64,000 nt of DNA from Rufibacter radiotolerans (GTDB taxonomy: Bacteria; Bacteroidota; Bacteroidia; Cytophagales; Hymenobacteraceae): assembly GCF_001078055.1 (NCBI RefSeq), contig NZ_CP010777.1:1882408-1946407 (forward strand). Reading direction: 5' to 3'. Shown here piece by piece: positions 25,620 through 33,845 of the stretch; within the stretch, counting starts at the first letter, position 1, and each line of letters begins with the position of its first letter. The translations under genes were made by a program, and so were the position numbers. The notes beneath the pieces were generated by a model that was given only the letters and a program-made list of their open reading frames with translations, was not told the DNA's origin and ran no database searches.

Positions 25620-26141
25620 TTAGGAGTCATAGGCAATTTCTACCACCTGTACTACTTCTTCCGTTGGACCGAATTTTAGAGGAAGTTCCTGCCCCAAGGA
25701 GGCTCCCTGCAGGGCTTTGGCAATGGGTGCGACAAACGCGATGCGGCCTTCCGGCAGAGAGGCTTCGTCTACGCCTACAATGGTGAAGGTGCGTTTAAGG
25801 CCAGGCTTAGGTCCTTTCTTGGTTTCAATGGTGACCCTGGCGCCAAACCTAACCTGGTCCTGTGGTTGGTCGGTGGGGTTGATTACCTTGGCGCTGTTTA
25901 GTCTCTCCAGTAAGGCGTTGGTCTGAGTTTTTAAGATGGTGAGTTGGCGGGTGCGGTTGGCCTGGTCTTCGCGGTCCTGTTCCACTTTAGCCCTTTGTAG
26001 TTCCAGTTCCAACAGCTCGGTTTTTAGCTGCTCCAGGCCCCGGGGAGTGACATAGTTGGGAGTTCCCGCAGGCAAGGCAGCCCGGGGCGCAATAATCGGG
26101 GCCTCGCCCGCATCATCTTCTTTTACAAATGCACGACTCAT
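25620..26141 (-). CDS. GreA/GreB family transcription elongation factor
   Basis: 173 residues. The N-terminal part (about 30-90) is a coiled coil (GLEQLKTELLELELQRAKVE), preceded by NYVTPRG as in GreA/GreB. The C-terminal FKBP-like domain (about 95-173) contains VRFGARVTIETKKG and a region resembling the GreB pattern (ISVLSPIGRALLGK-like FVAPIAKALQGASLG). These factors rescue backtracked RNA polymerase by stimulating transcript cleavage. The acidic coil tip is present (DREDQ), though variant forms act as inhibitors. It is not the canonical greA length (157-160). Transcribed opposite to the tRNA. Confidence 0.85.
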   Translation of the reverse strand: MSRAFVKEDDAGEAPIIAPRAALPAGTPNYVTPRGLEQLKTELLELELQRAKVEQDREDQANRTRQLTILKTQTNALLERLNSAKVINPTDQPQDQVRFGARVTIETKKGPKPGLKRTFTIVGVDEASLPEGRIAFVAPIAKALQGASLGQELPLKFGPTEEVVQVVEIAYDS

Positions 26142-26242
26142 GCCGGTATTAACGCAACAGGTTCCTAGGTGGTTATCTGGCTACGTCCTTTCCAGATTTA
26201 CAGGCATTTAAAACTCTGTCAGAGAAGGAATAACTGGAGTTA

Positions 26243-26280
26243 CGTTTTGGGCCTACTTTCAGTAAAACAGGCCCAAAACG
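26243..26280. repeat. Palindromic intergenic element, copy 6
   Basis: CGTTTTGGGCCT and AGGCCCAAAACG form the stem. It is downstream of the SPW-type gene (stop 26307) and upstream of the Gre gene start. Confidence 0.87.
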
Positions 26281-26306
26281 CAGGAAGGGTTTTCAGAAAT
26301 GGAAGG

Positions 26307-26717
26307 CTAAAGAGCGGGAAGTGCGTCCGCCTTGAGCCGAAGTATCCGTTCTTTCTCAGGGTCCATTTCATCTACCTGGGTAAGTAGGCCCACTACCAAC
26401 CCTACGGCTCCCATGGCTAAAAATGTATTTCTGGCCTTGGTGTTTTGCGCAAAGCCAAAAGCCCAGGGGGCCGCCAGGGAAAATACGCCAATGGCCAGGT
26501 CCAGGGCAACGTGCGCTTTAAAGGGCATGACCGGGACAGCTCCCCATTCGGCCTTGGTGATGAGGCCAGAAATCATTGTGCCGGCGCTAATAGCCCGGCA
26601 AAGGGTGGTGGCAATGGGTTCTTCAGTAAAGCCCACCGTTTCAGGGGCGGTCGCTACGGCTGGCACAAAGGAAGCGTCTGCAATACCATGATATAGCCTA
26701 GGAATAGGTTGCCACAT
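26307..26717 (-). CDS. SPW-repeat-like small membrane protein
   Basis: 136 residues. After a short soluble N-terminus (MWQPIPRLYHGIADASFVPA) there are about three membrane segments, including VALDLAIGVFSLAAPWAFGF and LAMGAVGLVVGLLTQ. The second repeat carries the APW and F-G-F features of SPW-repeat proteins, and the HV-LDL run fits too. The C-terminus is charged and cytoplasmic (DPEKERILRLKADALPAL). Function unknown. Monocistronic, with no promoter match seen. Confidence 0.65.
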   Translation of the reverse strand: MWQPIPRLYHGIADASFVPAVATAPETVGFTEEPIATTLCRAISAGTMISGLITKAEWGAVPVMPFKAHVALDLAIGVFSLAAPWAFGFAQNTKARNTFLAMGAVGLVVGLLTQVDEMDPEKERILRLKADALPAL

Positions 26718-27069
26718 AACAAATCTCGTTTTAGGTGAATCAATAAAAAACCACTCAATGCATGGTGATTAACTATTACCTTACGCACCTCCAAAAGCAT
26801 AGTTCCTGGGTCTGGAAAGACCGCGGGTAGAAAAGAGGGCAAATGTTTACTGACTTGCCTGAAACTAAGCCTCTGTTTTTTCCACCTCTTTCGCCGTGAG
26901 TATTTCTCTACCGGACCAATCCTTTTTTAAATGATAATCTGATTTTACTATTTTAAATAAATTATTTACCTTTTCTAATATAATTGTCTTTTATCTGGAA
27001 CCTTTTTGGGTTTTATTGGCTTGCCTATACAGCCAAAGCTGCCACCATTTCTTCCCTTACCCTTACTAC
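26718..27069. other. Divergent intergenic region
   Basis: About 350 nt between the SPW-type gene (-) and the lyase gene (+). It becomes AT-rich toward the lyase. No gene, hairpin or consensus promoter stands out. Confidence 0.5.
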
Positions 27070-30030
27070 ATGAAGATAAATTTACCCTTCCTTTCTGTTT
27101 TACTGGTTTTCCCTTGTTTTTTCAGCCTTGGCCGTAGTTATGCCCAAACAGGTAATTGGACGCCAGCCAATGCAGATCTGAGTTTTCCGCGCACCTTACT
27201 AAAAGCGGCGCAGGTTCCGGCGGTGCAGCAATCCATTTCCTCGGGCGAAAGATTAACCCTTTACGCTGGGGTATATGGCAGCTCAAACACCACAGAGTTT
27301 TCTGATAATACCACCTCTAATGGACGAAGGGCCCGGGCCACCATCGCCAAAAACGCCGCCTTTGTGTTGCTGCTTGACCGCAAACCGGATGCTGGAACTG
27401 TTATCACCCTTCCGGCAGCTGAAAGAACTAACCTGCTGGCCAAAACCAAAACGTTGCTGGAAGGAATTAATACTAACGTGGAAGTATACGCATCCTTTTC
27501 TGGGGCTTCCTACACAGAATGGCAATGGCGTTCAAAGGAGCTAATTGATTACATGATTGCCTATGACTTGTTAAAGGGAGCCGGGCAAACCAATGAGTCC
27601 CTGTCCTTGGCCCGGACCAAACTGCAGGAATTTGCAGGAAACCTTTACAAGCAAGCCACCACTGCCTTTTTGGGGAACGCCTTTTTTAACCAGGTCAAGA
27701 ACAACCACACGCTCATGACCACTTCGGCCCTGGGCCTGTCTGCGGTGGTTTTGAATGATGTGGGCGGCACCGATCCCTGGCTCCAGCCTACCAATTGGAT
27801 TAACACGGGCCTTTACCACCTGGACAATGTGCTTTGGCGCGATGCCAGCCGGCAATCAGATACCCTGGTTGTGGCGGGCTACGCCGAAGGCCCTTATTAC
27901 TTCAAATACGCCTTCCTGAACTGCCTCCCGTTCATCAGGGCCATTGGCAATTTCCTGCCAGACGGCCGGTTGCCTTATACTTTTAACACCACTACCAAAA
28001 GCATCCGGAACCCTTTCTATGACCCGGCCTATGACAAGCTGTATGATTGGATTGCCACTATACAGATGCCCGATGGCCGCACTCCTGCCCTGGAAGATTC
28101 TTTTATAGACATGGCTATGCCAGAGCTAGCCCTCACCGGGAAAAGCAAATATTTGAACCCCATGGCCTTTTCCAATTTTGCCAGTAGCCAGATGAATTCC
28201 CTGCCAAGGCAACTTTCGGATATTACCGTAGACATGCGGGCCGCATTTCTGGCCTCCAATCTTCAGTATTCTACACCGGCAAACCAAAAGCTCACGGCAC
28301 TTCCCGCCAGCGGGAACCTTGTCTTCCGTTCAGGGAACGACTCTCTGGCCAGTTACCTGCACGTGTATGGCAAAAATGGCCGTGCCCAGCAGGTTACAGG
28401 CGGTCATAACCACGGCGATGCCAGTTCTTTCCTGCTGCACGCCAAAGGACAGTTATTGGCCCTAGACCCAGGGTATTTGAGCAACGGCAGCCGGGGCAGC
28501 GTGGGCGAAGGAGTGCACCATAACCTTATTCTGGTAGATGGAGCCGGTCCCACCATGGGAACCTCTGGTGCCACTAATGACGCGGAAGGGTTTGTCCAGA
28601 ATGCAGTCTCAACGGGCCGATTGAGCTACGGCGAGGTACGGACTTCCTACCTGGGCGCCACCATTACCCGCAAAACTCTTTTTGTGCGCGATTCTTATTT
28701 CCTGCTGGCAGAAGCGGTGAGTTCAACCAGTGCGCATACCTACACCTGGCAACTGCACGGCTATGGGCTGGAAGGCGGCTCTGCGGCTACCGGTACGTTC
28801 ACAGACAGCCTGGCCTTCCACTCAGGTACCTGGCAGAAAAACGGGGTAAACTTGAAGGCGCATGTGACCGCCACCAACGGGGCCTCCACTTACGGCAAAG
28901 CCGCCAATGTCCACGAACTCACTTATAATACCACGGAAAGCCATACCACCTTGCAGGTTCAGAAAGCCGGCGTGCCCAACGTGCAATTTTTGTCTCTGCT
29001 ACACCCTTACACCACCAGGGCATTAGGGGTTAAAACCGTGAGTACTGCTCAGACTGCCGCCCTTGCCATGGGAGAAAATGAGTACCAGGACCTGGCCTTC
29101 GCGCAGGCGGATACGGTGGCGGTCAGCCTGTTCAGTTTGCCGCAGACGGTCACGGCGGATGCGCTTTTTACTTTCTTTTCCCTGGATAAAGCAGGAGAAT
29201 TCGCGCAGGTATTCATGGAGACCGGGAAGACCCTCACCTACGGAAGTTCTTTCTACATGGCCTCCAGCAGGCGCGCCACCCTGGCCTGGCAGAAGTTGAA
29301 TGACCTGGAATATGAAGGCTATGCCAGCAAAAGCACGGTCCTGACCATTACTCTAGATAAACCGCCAGTGACCGTGACCGGCGCCAACCTGGACCAGTAC
29401 AGTTATGACCCGGTAGCTAAGGAAGTAAGCATCACCTTAAGCGGCCCTTCAGCGTTCAAAGTTAATTTTACCCCCACCCCACTTCCCGTAAAACTCACGC
29501 AGTTTACAGGCAAACGCCAGCAAAATAACGTGTTATTGACATGGGAAACCGCCTCTGAAAAAGATAACAAAGGCTTTGAGCTACAGCGCAAAACGGCGGA
29601 AATGCCAGGATTTGAGACTTTGACCTTTGTTAAAGGCAACGGCACTTCCAATGTAGTGAACAGGTACAGCTTTGAGGACGCCACCGCTCCTACTTCCACG
29701 GTGTATTACCGCCTGAAGCAACGGGACCACGACGGAAACTTTGAATTCTCCAAGGTCATTGCCGTGGCTGGCTCCAAAACTGCTGCTCCTCACTTCACCG
29801 TCTATCCTATTCCCGCCGATGAGGTCGTCAATCTATATTACAACCCTTCCGGCACCCCGGTCCAAATGAGACTTTCGCGCTCTGATGGAAAGGTTCTCCA
29901 GCAGGTTTCCTTTCAGGGGGAAATGCAACTGTCTACAGCTCTGTTGGTCCCGGGCTTGTATTTCCTGCATTTGCTAGACCTGCAAGGCAACCCGCTCTCC
30001 CCTGTCCGTAAATTGATTGTGAAGCATTAA
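27070..30030 (+). CDS. Secreted heparinase II/III-like polysaccharide lyase with T9SS sorting domain
   Basis: 986 residues from ATG 27070. A signal peptide (INLPFLSVLLVFPCFFSLG, ending near SYAQ) precedes an alpha/alpha-barrel half with NNHTLMTTSALGLSAV and YAEGPYYFKYAFLNC, the catalytic-cleft pattern of chondroitin AC/heparinase-type lyases. The heparinase II/III beta-sandwich follows with GGHNHGDASSF (H446, H448) and ALDPGYL. A fibronectin-like module (about 800-890) and a type A T9SS sorting domain (last 75 residues, FTVYPIPADEVVNLYY) end the protein. It should cleave uronate polysaccharides outside the cell. Substrate class cannot be read from the sequence. No SusC/SusD pair adjoins it. 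Confidence 0.88.
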   Translation: MKINLPFLSVLLVFPCFFSLGRSYAQTGNWTPANADLSFPRTLLKAAQVPAVQQSISSGERLTLYAGVYGSSNTTEFSDNTTSNGRRARATIAKNAAFVLLLDRKPDAGTVITLPAAERTNLLAKTKTLLEGINTNVEVYASFSGASYTEWQWRSKELIDYMIAYDLLKGAGQTNESLSLARTKLQEFAGNLYKQATTAFLGNAFFNQVKNNHTLMTTSALGLSAVVLNDVGGTDPWLQPTNWINTGLYHLDNVLWRDASRQSDTLVVAGYAEGPYYFKYAFLNCLPFIRAIGNFLPDGRLPYTFNTTTKSIRNPFYDPAYDKLYDWIATIQMPDGRTPALEDSFIDMAMPELALTGKSKYLNPMAFSNFASSQMNSLPRQLSDITVDMRAAFLASNLQYSTPANQKLTALPASGNLVFRSGNDSLASYLHVYGKNGRAQQVTGGHNHGDASSFLLHAKGQLLALDPGYLSNGSRGSVGEGVHHNLILVDGAGPTMGTSGATNDAEGFVQNAVSTGRLSYGEVRTSYLGATITRKTLFVRDSYFLLAEAVSSTSAHTYTWQLHGYGLEGGSAATGTFTDSLAFHSGTWQKNGVNLKAHVTATNGASTYGKAANVHELTYNTTESHTTLQVQKAGVPNVQFLSLLHPYTTRALGVKTVSTAQTAALAMGENEYQDLAFAQADTVAVSLFSLPQTVTADALFTFFSLDKAGEFAQVFMETGKTLTYGSSFYMASSRRATLAWQKLNDLEYEGYASKSTVLTITLDKPPVTVTGANLDQYSYDPVAKEVSITLSGPSAFKVNFTPTPLPVKLTQFTGKRQQNNVLLTWETASEKDNKGFELQRKTAEMPGFETLTFVKGNGTSNVVNRYSFEDATAPTSTVYYRLKQRDHDGNFEFSKVIAVAGSKTAAPHFTVYPIPADEVVNLYYNPSGTPVQMRLSRSDGKVLQQVSFQGEMQLSTALLVPGLYFLHLLDLQGNPLSPVRKLIVKH

Positions 30031-30060
30031 GGGTTCCCTGATAACCAGAAATTGCTAATA

Positions 30061-30126
30061 AAAATACATCCTGCTGTTTTAGGGCTGTTTTATGAAAAAC
30101 AAGCCTAAAACAGCAGGATGTATTTT
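30061..30126. repeat. Palindromic intergenic element, long copy 7
   Basis: A 66-nt hairpin: AAAATACATCCTGCTGTTTT pairs exactly with AAAACAGCAGGATGTATTTT around the usual inner part. The outer arms are unique to this copy. It lies between convergent genes and, with A/T-run edges, can act as terminator for both. Confidence 0.92.
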
Positions 30127-30148
30127 CTCTTTCCTATCCTAGGAAACC

Positions 30149-30913
30149 TTATTTCTTTTTGAAGCCCTGAATGAAGTTGCGTGTAAAATCAGACAAAACC
30201 AGGGTTCCGCTAATGCCTGCTCTTTGGACTAAGAGGGTATCCCAATGCTCGGTCCCATGCCAGAATATTTGCTTCAAAGCCGAAAGCGCCTCGGGGCTGT
30301 AAGAGGCCAGTTTTGCGGCAAACGCCAACACCGCCGCATCCATTTCCTCTGTGGTCTCAAACAGGTGTGCGTACAAGCCTTTCTCTTTCGCCCAGGCCGC
30401 CGACCGGAATTCCCCGGCGTCTAAGGCTAGTTCGGAGAAAGCCGCCAATCCAATTTTGCGCTCTACGGCCGGTCCAACCACAAATGGTCCAATGCCCACG
30501 GCAATCTCACTTAGTTTCACAGAAGCCTGTTGGGTAGCGAAGCAATAGTCGGTGGCTGCCGCTACACCTACCCCGCCGCCAATTGCTTTTCCCTGCACAC
30601 GGCCTATAATGATTTTGGGCGAGGTCCGGCAGGCATTGATCACCTTAGCAAAACCAGAGAAAAACTCCAGGCCCTGCTCCTTGTTCTGGATAGCGATCAA
30701 TTCATCAAAAGAGGCACCCGCGCAAAAGGTCCGCTCTCCTTCGCTGCGCAGAACTATTACTCTAACGCTTTCATTTTCGCCAGCTTGAGTAATAGTGTGT
30801 GCTAGCTTATTTAAAAGTAGGCCAGGCAAGGAGTTATGCGATGGATGGAAGAATGAGATGACGCCAATGCCACCTTCCTGGAGCGTGAAGTCTACTTTAC
30901 CTGTTTCGGTCAT
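30149..30913 (-). CDS. Enoyl-CoA hydratase/isomerase, PaaF-like
   Basis: 254-residue crotonase-fold protein. The oxyanion-hole region TFCAGASFDELI and the GKAIGGGVGVAAATDYCFAT segment match the family. The second glutamate region (SEIAVGIGPFVVGPAVERKI) is aligned but lacks the usual E-x-x-G-G pattern. As last gene of the paa cluster it is the best candidate for 2,3-dehydroadipyl-CoA hydratase (PaaF). A palindromic element separates it from paaZ. Alternative: a paralogous isomerase. Confidence 0.75.
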   Translation of the reverse strand: MTETGKVDFTLQEGGIGVISFFHPSHNSLPGLLLNKLAHTITQAGENESVRVIVLRSEGERTFCAGASFDELIAIQNKEQGLEFFSGFAKVINACRTSPKIIIGRVQGKAIGGGVGVAAATDYCFATQQASVKLSEIAVGIGPFVVGPAVERKIGLAAFSELALDAGEFRSAAWAKEKGLYAHLFETTEEMDAAVLAFAAKLASYSPEALSALKQIFWHGTEHWDTLLVQRAGISGTLVLSDFTRNFIQGFKKK

Positions 30914-31020
30914 TTTATAGGATGCTTTGTTCTTTATGTTTTTGCTCAGGATTCCCGGCTAGCAATATTCGGCAAGCCTAAACTGAGTTTTACTTTTTGA
31001 AACGAGAGGAAATTTTGCTG

Positions 31021-31066
31021 AAGCTGTTTTGAAGCCGATTTACTGAAAACAGGCTCAAAACAGCTT
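31021..31066. repeat. Palindromic intergenic element, copy 8
   Basis: AAGCTGTTTTGA and TCAAAACAGCTT form the outer stem with GCC/GGC inside. It is 18 nt after the paaZ stop (minus strand). Confidence 0.9.
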
Positions 31067-31083
31067 AGGCATTTTAATGGCGC

Positions 31084-33135
31084 TTAGGCTTGGTCCAGTT
31101 TTTTGACCATGGTCATGATGGTGGCAATGGCTACAGTCTCCCCAATCTCATCAGTCACATCAACCAGCCATTTCACAATCCCTTTTGCCACGTCTTCCTC
31201 GCTTCGTTTTTCCTGGGCTACTTTTTCCTTCACGGTGAGTTTCACCCCAATGGTCATGCCTGGGTACACCGGTTTGGTGAAGCGGCAGTTCTCCAGACCA
31301 TAGTTCAGCAACACCGGACCTTTCTTAGGATCCACGAACATGCCGGCCGCTTTAGACAAGATATAGTACCCATGGGCTACCCTTCCGGTGAACAAGGTTC
31401 CTTCCAAAGAGGTAGCGTCTACGTGGGCATAGAAATGGTCTCCGGAAACGTTGGCGAAGTTGGTGATATCTGCCTCGGTGACCGTATGGCGGTGCGTGAC
31501 CCAGGTCTCAGAGATCTCCAGTTCCTCAAAATGCTTCCGGAAAGGGTGCACATCTTTCTCCATCTGTTTGGCACCCTGCTGGTACACACCTGTTATGGCG
31601 GTAATCATGGAAGGCGACCCCTGAATGGCGGTGCGCTGCATGAAGTGCTTCACGCCTCGTACCCCTCCCATTTCCTCGCCGCCCCCGGCCCGACCAGGTC
31701 CGCCGTGGGTGAGCATTGGCATGGGGGAACCGTGGCCGGTGCTTTCCTTCGCGCATTCGTTGTCCAGCACCAGAATACGCCCGTGGTGGGTTGCCGCTCC
31801 TATAGCGAATTCCTGGGCAATGGTTGGGTCTGCGGTGGCAATGGAAGCCACCAGGGAGCCTTTCCCAAGTTTGGTCAGTTCAATGGCCTCGCCCAGATCT
31901 TTGTAAGGCATAATGGTAGCCACCGGACCGAAGGCCTCCACCTCATGGGTATGAGTGAATTTGAAAGGCTGGCTGTTCAGCATGACAATGGGAGAGATAA
32001 ACGCGCCTTTGTCCTGATTGGCCCCAATCAGATTCACCTTGTCTATGTCTCCATATACAATAGGCGTTTCGCGGGCCAGGTCGCGCACCTGGTCCTGAAG
32101 CTTTTTCAGTTGCTCCCTGCCCACCAATGACCCCATGCGCACGCCCTCCGCCTGCGGGTCCCCGATGGCGGTTTTGGAAAGCTCTTTGCCCAGCGCAATC
32201 TGTACGTCTTCCACCAGTTTTTCCGGTACGATAGCGCGCCGGATGGCGGTACATTTCTGACCGGCCTTGGCGGTGATTTCTTTTCTGATTTCCTTGATGA
32301 ACAAATCAAACTCAGGAGTGCCGGGCACTGCGTCTTCACCCAGCACCGAACTGTTCAGCGAATCAGCCTCCATGGTGAAAGGAATAGCTTCCTGGATGAT
32401 TCTGGGATGAGCTTTAAGCAAGCGGCCGGTATAGGCTGAGCCAGTGAAGGTGACCACATCCTGGTACGTGAGGTGGTCCAGAATGCCTTCGCCGGTGCCG
32501 GTCACTAGTTGCAGGGCGCCTTCTGGTAAAATGTTGGAGGCAATGATCTCGCGGACCACGGCTTCGGTGAGGAAGGCGGTGATAGGCGCTGGTTTCACAA
32601 TGGCAGGCATGCCGGCCAAGAGGTTCACTGCGATTTTCTCCAGCATTCCCCATACCGGGAAATTATAGGCATTGATGTGCACGGCCACGCCTTCTTTGGG
32701 TACCAGAATGTGGTGTCCTATAAACGTGCCGCCCTTAGACAAACCAACCGGCTCATCTTCCACAAAATACGGCTTATCTGGGAACTGCTTACGCAAAGAG
32801 GCGTAGGCAAACAGATTTCCAATACCGCCTTCAATGTCTACCCAACTGTCAGCACGGGTGGCGCCGGTGCGGTAGCTGAGTTTGTAAAACTGTTCCTTCC
32901 GCTCGGTGAGGTGCAATGCTAGGGCCTTTAGCATGCGCCCGCGTTCCTGGAAGGTCATTTTGCGCAGGGCCTTGTTTCCTTTCGCGCGGCCGTATTCCAG
33001 CATGGCATTGAAATTAAGCCCGCCGCTGTAGGCCACACAGATCAAATCGCCAGTCACGGCATCTAAAATCTCGCTTTCTTTTCCAGAGCCGGGGGTCCAT
33101 TGGCCCATGGCATAATTCTGCAATACTGCGGTCAT
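31084..33135 (-). CDS. paaZ: Bifunctional oxepin-CoA hydrolase / 3-oxo-5,6-dehydrosuberyl-CoA semialdehyde dehydrogenase
   Basis: 683 residues, the full length of PaaZ. The N-terminal aldehyde dehydrogenase domain (1 to about 520) has the catalytic E256 (TMEADSL) and C295 (AGQKCTAIRR) at the positions known in the E. coli enzyme. The C-terminal MaoC-like hotdog hydratase domain (about 540-683) has AHGYYILSKAAGMFVD. It hydrolyses the oxepin ring and oxidises the resulting aldehyde in aerobic phenylacetate breakdown. It is in the same direction as paaY, with a palindromic element between, and its own start is at 33135 with no closer alternative. Confidence 0.95.
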   Translation of the reverse strand: MTAVLQNYAMGQWTPGSGKESEILDAVTGDLICVAYSGGLNFNAMLEYGRAKGNKALRKMTFQERGRMLKALALHLTERKEQFYKLSYRTGATRADSWVDIEGGIGNLFAYASLRKQFPDKPYFVEDEPVGLSKGGTFIGHHILVPKEGVAVHINAYNFPVWGMLEKIAVNLLAGMPAIVKPAPITAFLTEAVVREIIASNILPEGALQLVTGTGEGILDHLTYQDVVTFTGSAYTGRLLKAHPRIIQEAIPFTMEADSLNSSVLGEDAVPGTPEFDLFIKEIRKEITAKAGQKCTAIRRAIVPEKLVEDVQIALGKELSKTAIGDPQAEGVRMGSLVGREQLKKLQDQVRDLARETPIVYGDIDKVNLIGANQDKGAFISPIVMLNSQPFKFTHTHEVEAFGPVATIMPYKDLGEAIELTKLGKGSLVASIATADPTIAQEFAIGAATHHGRILVLDNECAKESTGHGSPMPMLTHGGPGRAGGGEEMGGVRGVKHFMQRTAIQGSPSMITAITGVYQQGAKQMEKDVHPFRKHFEELEISETWVTHRHTVTEADITNFANVSGDHFYAHVDATSLEGTLFTGRVAHGYYILSKAAGMFVDPKKGPVLLNYGLENCRFTKPVYPGMTIGVKLTVKEKVAQEKRSEEDVAKGIVKWLVDVTDEIGETVAIATIMTMVKKLDQA

Positions 33136-33194
33136 ATTTTTGATTGTTAGTTGCTGGTTGTTAATTGTTAGGAAAGATGAAAAAGGTGCTGGTT

Positions 33195-33234
33195 GGGTTT
33201 TGGGGCCGTTTTATGAAAAACAGGCCTAAAACAC
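33195..33234. repeat. Palindromic intergenic element, copy 9
   Basis: GGGTTTTGGGGCCGTTTT pairs imperfectly with AAAACAGGCCTAAAACACC. It lies between paaY (18 nt after its stop) and paaZ. Confidence 0.85.
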
Positions 33235-33251
33235 CGAGCCGCTGTTTCTTG

Positions 33252-33845
33252 CTAGCTTTTCCGTTCGTTCCAGGTTTGGTAGCTGGCTACTTGTTTCTTG
33301 CGGTTTTCGGGCACTTCCCTTAGGGGTTCGCAGGGTTTGAGCATGGTGTGGCAGTCGGCTGGGAGTTGCATGTAGATTTGGGTGCCATCCGTTTTCCAGG
33401 CCACCATCTCGTCACTTACCTGCTTGACAATTTTGGACGGGTTTCCCACCACCACACTGCGGGGCGGAATCTTTTCGTCGGCCTTAAGAAAACAAAGGGC
33501 GCCCACAATGCTTTCATCACCCACCTCTACCCGGTCCATGACCACGGCATTCATGCCCACCATTACGTTGCGGCCAATAGTGGCACCATGGATGATGGCC
33601 CCGTGACCGATGTGCACCATTTCCTTCAGTAGCACCGTGGTGCCCGGGAACATATGGATGGTGCAGTTTTCCTGGACATTGCAGTTATCTTCAATAATGA
33701 TCTCGCCCCAGTCGCCTCTAATAGCTGCGCCGGGACCCACGTACACGTTCTTCCCGATAATCACATTGCCGGTGACCACAGCCTGCGGATGCACGAAAGA
33801 GCTTTCATGCACCACCGGAATATAGCCATTGAATTCGTAGATCAT
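33252..33845 (-). CDS. paaY: PaaY-type hexapeptide-repeat thioesterase / gamma-carbonic anhydrase-like protein
   Basis: 197 residues with a left-handed beta-helix of hexapeptide repeats (VVTGNVIIGKNVYVGPGAAI through AIIHGATIGRNVMVGMNAVV). His residues in TIHMFPG and VHIGHGAIIHG match the metal site of gamma-carbonic-anhydrase-like enzymes. A C-terminal helix with the paa-type end (NRKKQVASYQTWNERKS) follows. PaaY is thought to act as a thioesterase that removes dead-end CoA esters in the paa pathway. Its ATG overlaps the thiolase stop (ATGA), so it is coupled. Confidence 0.88.
   Translation of the reverse strand: MIYEFNGYIPVVHESSFVHPQAVVTGNVIIGKNVYVGPGAAIRGDWGEIIIEDNCNVQENCTIHMFPGTTVLLKEMVHIGHGAIIHGATIGRNVMVGMNAVVMDRVEVGDESIVGALCFLKADEKIPPRSVVVGNPSKIVKQVSDEMVAWKTDGTQIYMQLPADCHTMLKPCEPLREVPENRKKQVASYQTWNERKS

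Noticed and set aside
31090..32130. Long plus-strand open frame of 346 codons
   Set aside because: It is antisense to paaZ, which has the full domain structure and catalytic residues. The plus-strand frame is rich in His/Gly with no domain character.
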